From positions 3,906,001 through 3,970,000 of the forward strand of contig NZ_CP034328.1 of NCBI RefSeq assembly GCF_003940805.1: DNA of 64,000 nucleotides, given 5' to 3'. The DNA is from Tabrizicola piscis (lineage in GTDB: Bacteria; Pseudomonadota; Alphaproteobacteria; Rhodobacterales; Rhodobacteraceae). The notes beneath the pieces were generated by a model. The model was not told the DNA's origin and did no database searches. It saw only the letters and a list, made by a program, of their open reading frames with translations. This document shows, piece by piece, positions 29,569 to 37,485 of this stretch (position 1 is the stretch's first letter; each line of letters opens with the position of its first letter). The position numbers and the translations under genes were made by a program.

Positions 29569-29925
29569 CTACTTGGTCAACTCCTTTGCGGAACCGGAAC
29601 AGAAGGCTGGCAAAAGCCTCATGGGGTGCTCTACAACTCCCTACAGGCGTTCGGCCAAATATTCAACTTTCTGTGGCGAATGCTTTGAAACCAGAGCGGA
29701 CGGCTAATCTTCGTTGGCTGGGAGAAGAGGTGACTAGCATTAGGACGAAGGTTCAGTGCAACCAGCATTGTGCAGCAACACGGACTTGCGGATGCCATTC
29801 ACCAGAATTGAATTCTGTGTGGAAACATACTGTGTCTTTTCCCGGGCATTTTCGTGTCGACCGTTCATCCCCGGTTTATCGAATATGTGCTTACCCTTGG
29901 GGACACTTTTGGTGGGAGGGAAAAG
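29569..29925. other. Gene-free intergenic region
   Basis: 357 bp between divergent genes. Lower GC than its flanks, with no coding frame that continues a known family. It should hold promoters for the methyltransferase/gtrA operon and for the small exported protein; no clear sigma-70 boxes or operators were found. Confidence 0.5.
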
Positions 29926-30201
29926 ATGATTTTCAGGAATATCGGGCTGATGATTTCAGCGTTTGCCGTGTCGCTTTCGGCAGCTTCGGCCGTCTTCGCA
30001 GAAGATGATGGCGGAGAGCCGCCGTCGGAATGTCTTTGCGAACCACCGGAGCCGGACCCGGAGCCGACCAAAGGCAACAATGGCTGGGGCAATGGCATAG
30101 ACGGCGTGAACCCTGGTACTGAAAAGGGTGGCACGAAAGAAACCAAGGCAAATCGTGAAGGTTGGCCGGGCAGCCCGAGCGACAAGTTCGACGGTCGGTA
30201 A
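29926..30201 (+). CDS. Small exported Gly/Asn/Pro-rich protein
   Basis: A 91-aa precursor: signal peptide MIFRNIGLMISAFAVSLSAASAVFA (residues 1-25), then an acidic/proline stretch with two cysteines (ECLCEPPEPDPEP) and a GNNGWGNG...NPGTEKGG tail. The start is set by GGGAGGG 6 bases before 29926. The GNNGxGNG-like tail resembles linkers in small alphaproteobacterial secreted proteins of unknown role. The two cysteines are spaced CLC, too close for a normal disulfide. No function proposed. Confidence 0.7.
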   Translation: MIFRNIGLMISAFAVSLSAASAVFAEDDGGEPPSECLCEPPEPDPEPTKGNNGWGNGIDGVNPGTEKGGTKETKANREGWPGSPSDKFDGR

Positions 30202-30583
30202 CAGGATCGGCTAGAGTAACTCATTCTGACCGAGTCTGGCGATCAGCCCATGCTGGTCGCCATTCTTGTTCTTGAAATCAAGTCTCAGAACAACAGCCTG
30301 TGCTCGTTCCCATTGGTATCCGTCGCGTGCCCTGTGCCGCTGGCGGTGCCGTCCGCTGCCCAAAACTCAACGCTATGCAATCGTCGATGGTCGTATTCTG
30401 GTGCTGGACCGAGAGTCATTTAGAATGCAGCAAATCATTCGGCTGCTGACAGCGCTTGGTTGAAGAAGGGCTCAGGTCGCAAGCCGTTGACCGCTGCAAA
30501 AGACCCCCCTCTCCGCCGTCGCACGCGCCGGATTAACCTGTCCTCGGTTTGGGGACTAATGGGCCCAGACCTTGGCTTACTGG
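30202..30583. other. Intergenic region with a possible gene remnant
   Basis: 382 bp without an intact gene. A short plus-strand frame at about 30360-30463 reads RYAIVDGRILVLDRESFRM and stops, resembling the C-terminal end of small exported DUF-type proteins; no matching start or signal peptide lies upstream in frame. It may be a decayed gene. The rest shows nothing recognisable. Confidence 0.35.
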
Positions 30584-31720
30584 CTACCTGGTGGTGAGGT
30601 GAGAAGATCCCACGTCTCCAAATGATCGTGTCCCAAGCTGCCCGAGCGCGCGGACCAGTTCGAGTTTGAGAATTGCAAAGGCGCGGTCGGCGCCTTGAGC
30701 CCCACCGGCACCAACGCCATATGCCAAGGCCCGACCCGCGAAAGCGAAATCGGCACCAAGTGCTTTCGCACGGATCAGATCCGCGCCTCGGCGGATGCCG
30801 CTATCGAGGATGATCTTCATCCGATCGCGTACCGCTGCGGCGATTGGTGGCAAGGCTTCAATCGTGGGCGGACCGAAGGCCACCTGACGCCCGCCGTGGT
30901 TCGATACGACGATTGCGTCGCAGCCGATGTCCGCGCAGCGCAGCGCATCATCGGGATGCAGGACGCCCTTCACCAACAGGTGGCCTTTCCAGCGCTCGCG
31001 CAGGCGTTTGAGATCATCCCATGTAAACCCGGGGGTAATGAGGGTCTTTTGGACATCGGCGTAGGATGTCGCGCCTTTCAGAAGATCGGCATAGTTCGCG
31101 ATGTTCGGCTTTCCGTGCCGAAGACTTGCCAGCGACCATGTCGGGTTGGCGATCAGCTGAAGCAGGACGTCCGGGGTGAATCGGAACGGCACGCTGAGTT
31201 GGTTGCGGATGTCGCGGTCGCGCTTGCCTGCAGCTGGAACATCCGCCGTTACCAGCAACACGTCGTAGCCAGCCTTTTCGGCGCGCGAGATCAGGCTTTC
31301 GGTGACGCTGGTGTCACTGGAGACATAAAGCTGGAACCACCCATTCCCGTCGGCAGCCTCTGCAAGGCGTTCAAGCGTCGTCGAGGCCGCGGAACTGGCC
31401 ACATAGGGAATGTTCTCGCGCTTGCACATCCGGGCCAGTATAAGGTCGGCATTTGGCCAGAACGCGTTCAGCATGCCGATTGGGGCCGCTCCGAAAGGCT
31501 GATCGTAGGTCTGACCGAAAAGCATGGCGCACGTGTCGATCTGTGAGACATCGACCATGTAGCGCGGTGTCAGTTCCACCTCTTCGAAGGCTTCGACATT
31601 GCGCCGCATGTTCCGTTCGGATTCCGCCCCGCCATCGACAAGGTCGAAGGCGAAACGGGGAACCCGGCGCTTGGCCATGGCGCGCAGATCATCGATGGAG
31701 GCCGCACGGTCCAGGCGCAT
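30584..31720 (-). CDS. FMN-dependent alpha-hydroxy-acid oxidase/dehydrogenase
   Basis: A 378-aa TIM-barrel enzyme of the L-lactate/glycolate/mandelate oxidase family. N-terminal RVPRFAFDLVDGGAE, FMN-binding FGAAPIGMLNAFWP, FQLYVSSD, active-site VSNHGGRQ with the catalytic His, and DSGIRRGADLIRAKALGA. It oxidises a 2-hydroxyacid to the 2-oxoacid. In this locus it may act on an acid made by the neighbouring dehydrogenases. The ATG overlaps the stop of the next gene upstream (31720), so it is the last gene of the minus-strand operon. Confidence 0.9.
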   Translation of the reverse strand: MRLDRAASIDDLRAMAKRRVPRFAFDLVDGGAESERNMRRNVEAFEEVELTPRYMVDVSQIDTCAMLFGQTYDQPFGAAPIGMLNAFWPNADLILARMCKRENIPYVASSAASTTLERLAEAADGNGWFQLYVSSDTSVTESLISRAEKAGYDVLLVTADVPAAGKRDRDIRNQLSVPFRFTPDVLLQLIANPTWSLASLRHGKPNIANYADLLKGATSYADVQKTLITPGFTWDDLKRLRERWKGHLLVKGVLHPDDALRCADIGCDAIVVSNHGGRQVAFGPPTIEALPPIAAAVRDRMKIILDSGIRRGADLIRAKALGADFAFAGRALAYGVGAGGAQGADRAFAILKLELVRALGQLGTRSFGDVGSSHLTTR

Positions 31721-32463
31721 CAGATCGACCAGCCGCCGTCGATAGCGAAGGTTTGCCCGGTCGTAAACGCCGCTAGATCGTCCGCCAGATAGCAGACCAT
31801 CGCGGCGATTTCCTCGGGCATTCCAAGGCGACCCATCGGCTGACGGGCCCTGAAATCGGACAGTGCCTTGTCAAAATCACCCGTGGCTGCAAGCCTTTGC
31901 CTAAGCGACGGGCTTTCCACTGTTCCCGGACAGATGGCGTTGCAGCGGATGCCATCCTTCACGAAATCGGCGGCAATGGATTTGGTCATGCCGATGATCG
32001 CCGCCTTTGACGCGCCATAGGCGAAGCGTCGCGGCGCTCCCTTCAGGCTGGAGACGATGGACGCGATGTTGATGATCGTGCCCGACTTTCGTTCCAGCAT
32101 CGCGGGCAGAACCGCCTTGGTCAGCCGGAACATCGCCTTGGCGTTCAGGTCAAACGACCGATCCCATGCCGCGTCGTCGCAATCGAGGATCGAGCCGTCA
32201 TGTACCCAGCCCGCGCAGTTCACAAGAATGTCGACCGAGGGGCTGCCACTGACCATCGCGGCAACGGCTGCCGCATCCAGCACATCCAGCGGCAGGGCTG
32301 TGATCCGGTCGGTTCCGGCGGCAACGGCGCTGGCCGCCGCACCGTCGATATCGGTGGCAATGACCATGGCGCCCCGCCGGGCCAGAGCCTCGGCCGAAGC
32401 GCGACCGATGCCGTTGCCGGCGGCGGTCACAAGGGCGGTTTTTCCGTGAAGCGGGTGTTCCAT
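31720..32463 (-). CDS. SDR family oxidoreductase
   Basis: A 247-aa classical SDR. Cofactor loop TAAGNGIGRASAEAL (glycine motif shifted to AAGNGIG), NCAG motif, catalytic Ser in NIASIVSS and YGASK. The C-terminus ends with the usual FAIDGGW segment. The acidic residue after strand 2 (ATDIDG) points to NAD(H). Likely oxidises a sugar-derived alcohol; overlaps the oxidase gene by one base. Confidence 0.88.
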   Translation of the reverse strand: MEHPLHGKTALVTAAGNGIGRASAEALARRGAMVIATDIDGAAASAVAAGTDRITALPLDVLDAAAVAAMVSGSPSVDILVNCAGWVHDGSILDCDDAAWDRSFDLNAKAMFRLTKAVLPAMLERKSGTIINIASIVSSLKGAPRRFAYGASKAAIIGMTKSIAADFVKDGIRCNAICPGTVESPSLRQRLAATGDFDKALSDFRARQPMGRLGMPEEIAAMVCYLADDLAAFTTGQTFAIDGGWSI

Positions 32464-32472
32464 GATGTCCTT

Positions 32473-33237
32473 TCAGCGGGCAAGCCAACCGCCATCCACC
32501 GTCACGACGCTGCCGTGGCAATAGGCGGATGCGTCAGAGGCGAGGAAGACGGCGGCACCCGCAATCTCATGCGGTTCGGCGAAGCGACCGGCCGGGATGC
32601 GTTCAAGCAGGGCCTTTGATCGTTCCTGATCGTCCCGCAAGGCTTGTGTGTTGTCGGTAGCGGTGTAACCGGGGGCGATCGCGTTCACGTTCACGCCGTG
32701 GGGTGCCCATTCGTTGCAGAGCGCGCGGGTCAGGCCGATCACGCCATGCTTGCTGGAGGCATAGGCGGGCACGCGCAGACCGCCTTGGGTGCCCAGAACC
32801 GAAGTCACGATGACGATCTTGCCCGATCCTTGCGCGACCATGCGCTTTCCAGCCGCCTGTGACAGCAGCCAGACGGAGTCGAGGTTCACCGCCATCACGT
32901 GCCGCCAGTCGGCCAGAGGCATGTCCACCGATGCCTCGCGGTGGATGATGCCCGCGTTGTTGACGAGGATATCCAGCCCCCCCAGGGCCTTGGCGGCAAA
33001 ACCAATCACCCGCTCAGCCGCTGCTTCGTCCATCCCGGCGAAGTCGGCTTTCACCGCGGCGCCCCTGCGCCCCATTGCCTCGATCTTCGCAATGGTTTCG
33101 TCGGGCTGATGGCTGCGATAGGTCAGCGCCACATCGGCCCCGGCTTGGGCAAGGGCAAGGGCGATGCCTTCGCCAATGCCGGTTGCACCGCCGGTGACGA
33201 GGGCCTTGCGGCCTGTCAGGTCGAACGGATTGCCCAT
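32473..33237 (-). CDS. SDR family oxidoreductase (gluconate/deoxygluconate dehydrogenase type)
   Basis: A 254-aa classical SDR: TGGATGIGEGIAL, NNAG, VTSVLGTQGGLRVPAYASSK with catalytic Ser and YxxxK, C-terminal VTVDGGWLAR. It looks like the KduD/gluconate 5-dehydrogenase subgroup. The basic/Tyr-Arg residues after strand 2 (ALTYRSHQ) may suit NADP(H). It lies 9 bp from the next SDR and 2 bp from the M24 gene, all in one operon. Confidence 0.88.
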   Translation of the reverse strand: MGNPFDLTGRKALVTGGATGIGEGIALALAQAGADVALTYRSHQPDETIAKIEAMGRRGAAVKADFAGMDEAAAERVIGFAAKALGGLDILVNNAGIIHREASVDMPLADWRHVMAVNLDSVWLLSQAAGKRMVAQGSGKIVIVTSVLGTQGGLRVPAYASSKHGVIGLTRALCNEWAPHGVNVNAIAPGYTATDNTQALRDDQERSKALLERIPAGRFAEPHEIAGAAVFLASDASAYCHGSVVTVDGGWLAR

Positions 33238-33239
33238 TG

Positions 33240-34538
33240 TCAGTACCGGTTCGCGATGGGCAGCTCTTCTGCCGGAAAGAGGCTGATCACCTCACAGCCG
33301 GTTTCCGTCACGACCACCTCTTCCTCGATCCGGGCGGCGGAATAGCCGTCCGTCGCCGGGCAATAGGTTTCCAGCGCAAAAACCATGCCGGTCTTGATCT
33401 CCATCGGGTGGTCCATGCTGATCGCCCGGCTGATGATCGGGCGTTCGTGCAGGGCAAGGCCAAGACCGTGCCCGAACTGAAGCCCGAAGGCCTGATCTTC
33501 GTTCGCGAATCCAAGGCTTTCTGCAGTCGGCCAGACAGCGGCCACCTTGTCCGTGGTCACGCCCGGTTTGATCATGGCGATGGAAGCGTCGATCCATTCG
33601 CGCGCCTTCACATAGGCGTCGTTCTGCGACGGGGTCGCCCGGCCCACGTTGAACGTGCGGTAGTAGCAGGTGCGATAGCCCTGATAGGATTGCAGAATGT
33701 CGAAAAACGCCTGATCGCCGGGCCGGATCAGCCTGTCGGTAAAGTTGTGCGGATGCGGATTGCAGCGTTCGCCGGAAATGGCATTGATCGCCTCGACGTC
33801 GTCCGAGCCCATTTCGTAGAGCATCTTGTTCGAGAGGGCGACGATGTCGTTCTCGCGCACGCCCGGTTTCAGCTCTTCATAGATCATGTGGTAAACGCCA
33901 TCGACCATGGCTGCCGCCTGGGTCAGCAACTGGATTTCGTCCCAATTCTTGATCTCGCGCGCGGCCAGCATGATCTGCTGCCCATCGACGACATTGATGC
34001 CTTCTTCCCGCAGCGCGTGGAACATCGCCGTTTCGGCATAGTCCACACCGACCGGCATGCCAGCCATTCCAGCATCGCGGATCAGGCCGGCGATCTGCTT
34101 GGCGTATTTCTGCATCAAGCCGAATTCGGGGGGGATCGTGCCGCGCATGCCGACGACACCGGCAAGGCAGTGATCGGGTTCCAGCCAGTCCGCATGCCGC
34201 TTGTGATGCATCGCAGCCGACCCGAAGTCCCAGACATAGGGGCTGTCATCGCCGGTCAGCAGACAGAACCGGCACATCTTGTCCCGTTCCCATTCACCGA
34301 TCTTGGTGGACGACACATAGCGGATGTTGTTCACATCAAAGAGCAGCAGCGTGCCTGCGTTGGACGCCTGCAAGGCCTGTCTGGTCCGCGCCAGACGATA
34401 GCGGCGCAAACGGTCGTGATCGATGCGGCGTTCGAAATCCACCGTCGTATGGCCCCAGGCTGGAAGACGTTCCCGCCATTCCCAATTGGGTTCCAGATCC
34501 TGAGGCGTCAGCAGGTTTGGCATGAGTGCGCGAGACAT
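33240..34538 (-). CDS. M24-fold (pita-bread) hydrolase/lyase with altered metal site
   Basis: A 432-aa protein with an N-terminal creatinase-like domain and C-terminal pita-bread fold. M24 enzymes use Asp, Asp, His, Glu, Glu as metal ligands. Here Asp280 (FFD), His357 (GHGLG), Glu390 (ALE) and Glu405 (RIE) are present, but the second aspartate, expected 11 residues after the first, is Cys291 (YRTCYYRTF). The family includes aminopeptidase P, creatinase (no metals) and the DMSP lyase DddP; overall segment order resembles DddP. Its company of sugar dehydrogenases argues against a plain peptidase. Reaction unknown. Confidence 0.85.
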   Translation of the reverse strand: MSRALMPNLLTPQDLEPNWEWRERLPAWGHTTVDFERRIDHDRLRRYRLARTRQALQASNAGTLLLFDVNNIRYVSSTKIGEWERDKMCRFCLLTGDDSPYVWDFGSAAMHHKRHADWLEPDHCLAGVVGMRGTIPPEFGLMQKYAKQIAGLIRDAGMAGMPVGVDYAETAMFHALREEGINVVDGQQIMLAAREIKNWDEIQLLTQAAAMVDGVYHMIYEELKPGVRENDIVALSNKMLYEMGSDDVEAINAISGERCNPHPHNFTDRLIRPGDQAFFDILQSYQGYRTCYYRTFNVGRATPSQNDAYVKAREWIDASIAMIKPGVTTDKVAAVWPTAESLGFANEDQAFGLQFGHGLGLALHERPIISRAISMDHPMEIKTGMVFALETYCPATDGYSAARIEEEVVVTETGCEVISLFPAEELPIANRY

Positions 34539-34603
34539 TGGATTCTCCTTCGGAGGCGCGAAACGCTCCCGTCAAGTGTTTGAATTTATTGGAAGGCGGC
34601 GCT

Positions 34604-35413
34604 TTACTGGATGCACCAGCCGCCGTCGATGTGGACCATCTGGCCGGTCATGTAGTCACTGTCGTCGCTGGCCAGGAAAGACGCCGTGCCAACGATGTCC
34701 TTGGGATAGGACACGCGCTTGATCTGCAGTGCGTCGCGGACGATGTCGTCATAGGCCTGACCCTCGCGCTGCTTGAAACCGATGTCGACGAGGTCCTTGT
34801 CGAGCTGCTGCCACAAGGGGGTGACGACCACGCCGGGTGCGTAGCCATTGACGGTTATGTTGTGCTGGGCCAGTCCGATCGCGCCACAATGGGTCAGCGC
34901 AAGGCAGCCATATTTCGACGTGCAATAGACGGTCACGTCCACCAAGGGCTTGCGCGATGCGATGCTGCCCACATTGATCAGCTTGTAGGGATGATCCGCC
35001 ATCGGACCCTGGGCGATCATCTGGCGGGCAGTTTCCTGCATGCCCAGCCACATCGCCTTGGTGTTGACGTTCATGATCATGTCCCAGTTGTCTTCATCGA
35101 TATCCATGAAGAACCGGGGCTTGTTCAGCCCGGCATTGAAGACCCCCACGTTGATCGATCCGAACGCCTTGGTCGTGGCAGCCACGGCGGCGGCGTTGTC
35201 TTCGCGCTTGGTGACGTCCATCCGGACCGCGATGGCCTTGCCATTTCCGGCAGCGTTGATCCGGTCGGCTGTCTTCTGGGCCTCGTCAAGATCAAGGTCA
35301 CCAAGGCACACATTGGCACCCTGCGCTGCAAAGGCTTCGGCATTGGCCGCACCCATGCCGCGAGCGGCACCGGTGATCAGGATGTTCTTACCTTTCAGAC
35401 GATTGGGGTGCAT
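34604..35413 (-). CDS. SDR oxidoreductase, polyol-dehydrogenase-like
   Basis: A 269-aa classical SDR: TGAARGMGAANAEAF, LGDLDLDE (acidic, NAD-type), FNAGLNKP in place of the usual NNAG, GSIASRK and VYCTSK (Tyr, Lys). It is a close paralogue of the SDR at 38517: both share ARQMIAQG, APGVV.T, and DSDYMTGQ segments. It is the first enzyme gene transcribed after the regulator gene on this strand, separated from the M24 gene by 65 bp. Substrate probably a polyol or sugar imported by the adjacent ABC transporter. Confidence 0.88.
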   Translation of the reverse strand: MHPNRLKGKNILITGAARGMGAANAEAFAAQGANVCLGDLDLDEAQKTADRINAAGNGKAIAVRMDVTKREDNAAAVAATTKAFGSINVGVFNAGLNKPRFFMDIDEDNWDMIMNVNTKAMWLGMQETARQMIAQGPMADHPYKLINVGSIASRKPLVDVTVYCTSKYGCLALTHCGAIGLAQHNITVNGYAPGVVVTPLWQQLDKDLVDIGFKQREGQAYDDIVRDALQIKRVSYPKDIVGTASFLASDDSDYMTGQMVHIDGGWCIQ

Positions 35414-35426
35414 TGTGTTCTCCTCC

Positions 35427-37181
35427 TCAGATCACGTTTGTCCTGGATTGTCGGATCAGCGCATCGGCCCGGTCCTGAGCCTGGCTCAACGCTTCGCGCG
35501 GGGTCACGATGCCGCGCAGCATGTCGTGGAATTCCTCGCCGCAGATCTGGATGATGTCGCAAATCTCGGGCACTGGCGGCCTAGGCCAGAACTGCAGTTC
35601 GTCGCGCCATGCCATCCCATCCACCGCCTCGAAGATCGATGAGGTGCGGCGCACTTCCGGGTCAGAACTGACCGAGTAGCGAGGGTTGGTCCGGCTGCCA
35701 TTCTGCACGAAAAGCTTCTGCGCTTCGGGCGAGGTGAAAACGGTCAAGGCCTCGACCGCTGCAGGTATCCGATCCGGCGCCAGATTTGCCGGTATGCCCA
35801 TGACATAGCCACCAACCGGCGCGACAGGGCTGCCGCCCGGACCGGCGGGGTGGGGCAGGTAGCCGGTCTGACCGTAGGCGGGCGAGCTTTCATCCAGTTC
35901 GAAATACGGGGCCAGCAGCGTATAGCCGTATGCCATCGCGATCGTCCCGGCGGCATAGGGGCGAACCCGTTCGTACCAGGACATCGACAGGATGTCGGGG
36001 GGGGAATACTTCAGCAGCTCCATCAGGAATTCGGCCGCCTGCAGGCCCGCTTCGGTATCGATGGTCGCGCGATAATCGCCTTCGGCCAGATGATCCGTAT
36101 CAAATCCGCCCGCGATCCTGGGCAGGTTCAGGATCGGTTGCCCGAAATCCGCGAGGGTCATCAGCACGGTGTGGCCAAGCGCGGTTCCCCGCGCGGCATT
36201 CCAGCCAATGCCATAGCGTCCGCGGCGCGGGTCATGCAGCGTTCTTGCCGCGTGAAGCAGCGCATCGGTTGTGGCAGGCGGTTCCAGCCCGGCCTCGGCA
36301 AAGAGATCGCGGCGGTAGAACAACAGCTCGGGCGTGGTTTGAGCCGGCACGCCAAAAGCGCGACCACCCCAATGGCCGCCTTTCCAACCCGCAGTGTGGA
36401 AATCGGAAGGGTCAAGCCGCGACAGATCCATGACCTGTTCAAGCGGCATCAGAATGCCCTTTTCGGCAAACTCGCCAATCCACGGCAGGTCAACCGCGAT
36501 GATGTCATAGCGGCTGCGATCACGCTTGGCGTTCCGCAATGCCTCTTCCCGCAGACGGTCGATCGAGAAGGCGCGCTGGCTGATGTCCGAGCCGATGACC
36601 TGCTCGAACTGGCGCTTGAGGTTGTCCATGACCATGAAAGTCGGGTCGCCGTGTACAAGAACACGAATGCCGCCCGGCACCTTCAGAGGTTCGGGGAGCA
36701 CGCGCAGCGGCGGAATCGACTGGGCAGCCGCGTAGCTGCCGCCAAAGTAGTAGTCTCGACTGTCCTGGGTTTCCGGCTGGCCACCGAACCGCGACGCGGC
36801 AAGGCGGCGCAGACGTCCGGACAGCTGCATCCATTGCGCCAGAAGCTTTTCGCTTGGATGCATCGAAAAGCTTTTGCCCGTCCGGGTTCTGGCCCGCATC
36901 TCGATCAGGCCATCGTCGATCATCTCTTTCATGCGGCGGTTCGCTGTTGCATAGGGCACGCGACTTGCGCTGATCAGCGAGGTCGGTGTCACGGTCTTGG
37001 CTGCGAAATTGCCCTGCAGCAGGTGCAGCACCATACGGAGGTGCGCATTGGGTGCGAGAATGTCCAAGGCATCTTCCAGCTCGTCGCTGAACTCATCCAG
37101 AAAGGACAGAATCTCAAGCGTATCGGTCTGCGCCTGGGGCGAGACGAGGTTGCCTTGATTATGTCGTCCCACGGCGTTCAT
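35427..37181 (-). CDS. Winged-helix regulator fused to a family-1 solute-binding domain
   Basis: A 584-aa protein with no signal peptide. Residues about 45-115 look like a MarR-type winged helix (LRMVLHLLQGNFAAKT, TSLISASRVPYATANRRMKEMIDDGLIEMRART). From about residue 165 to 560 follows an SBP_bac_1-type domain (IRVLVHGDPTFMVMDNLKRQFEQ, FGVPAQTTPELLFYRRDLFAEAGL, TSPEAQKLFVQNG), normally periplasmic. The lack of an export signal and the attached DNA-binding domain suggest a cytoplasmic one-component sensor for the sugar. A GTG start at 37271 would add 30 low-complexity residues; ATG at 37181 is preferred. It is divergent from the transporter operon. Confidence 0.8.
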   Translation of the reverse strand: MNAVGRHNQGNLVSPQAQTDTLEILSFLDEFSDELEDALDILAPNAHLRMVLHLLQGNFAAKTVTPTSLISASRVPYATANRRMKEMIDDGLIEMRARTRTGKSFSMHPSEKLLAQWMQLSGRLRRLAASRFGGQPETQDSRDYYFGGSYAAAQSIPPLRVLPEPLKVPGGIRVLVHGDPTFMVMDNLKRQFEQVIGSDISQRAFSIDRLREEALRNAKRDRSRYDIIAVDLPWIGEFAEKGILMPLEQVMDLSRLDPSDFHTAGWKGGHWGGRAFGVPAQTTPELLFYRRDLFAEAGLEPPATTDALLHAARTLHDPRRGRYGIGWNAARGTALGHTVLMTLADFGQPILNLPRIAGGFDTDHLAEGDYRATIDTEAGLQAAEFLMELLKYSPPDILSMSWYERVRPYAAGTIAMAYGYTLLAPYFELDESSPAYGQTGYLPHPAGPGGSPVAPVGGYVMGIPANLAPDRIPAAVEALTVFTSPEAQKLFVQNGSRTNPRYSVSSDPEVRRTSSIFEAVDGMAWRDELQFWPRPPVPEICDIIQICGEEFHDMLRGIVTPREALSQAQDRADALIRQSRTNVI

Positions 37182-37485
37182 TGTGGCTGTGTGCCTTTTG
37201 GTTGGGTGGCGCTTGTCAGGCCCTGCGGGATTGTCTGAATTGGAGGAAATGGGTTCGCTCACTGGGCTCACTCCCGAAGATGTTCAGATTGATGTTCGAA
37301 ACATATCGGGAAAATATCCATTATGGTTGAAAAAATATCCGAAATGGATGTATTTGCTGCAGTCCGGGGCTGGGCAAATCGGCAGACTGCTGGTCAATCG
37401 TTCGGTGAGCCGAGTGATGCGTAGGCGTCCAGGCGGGGCGTCTTGGAATTCGAGGAGAACCGCCATCAATCGGGAGGAGACCCAA
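37182..37485. promoter_or_regulatory. Divergent control region with palindrome and direct repeats
   Basis: 304 bp between the regulator and the substrate-binding protein gene, with an AT-rich core at 37290-37350 in a GC-rich genome. It holds the palindrome ATGTTCGAAACAT (37292-37304), two direct repeats AAAATATCC (37311-37319 and 37332-37340, 21 bp apart, two helical turns) and an inverted pair ATCCATT (37316-37322) / AATGGAT (37343-37349). These are candidate operators for the wHTH-SBP regulator; promoters for both strands should be here. Confidence 0.6.

Noticed and set aside
33240..34538. Naming the M24 protein as DMSP lyase DddP or an Xaa-Pro peptidase
   Set aside because: Overall fold and segment order are similar to DddP, but the metal aspartate is replaced by Cys and the gene context is sugar metabolism, so a specific activity is not supported.
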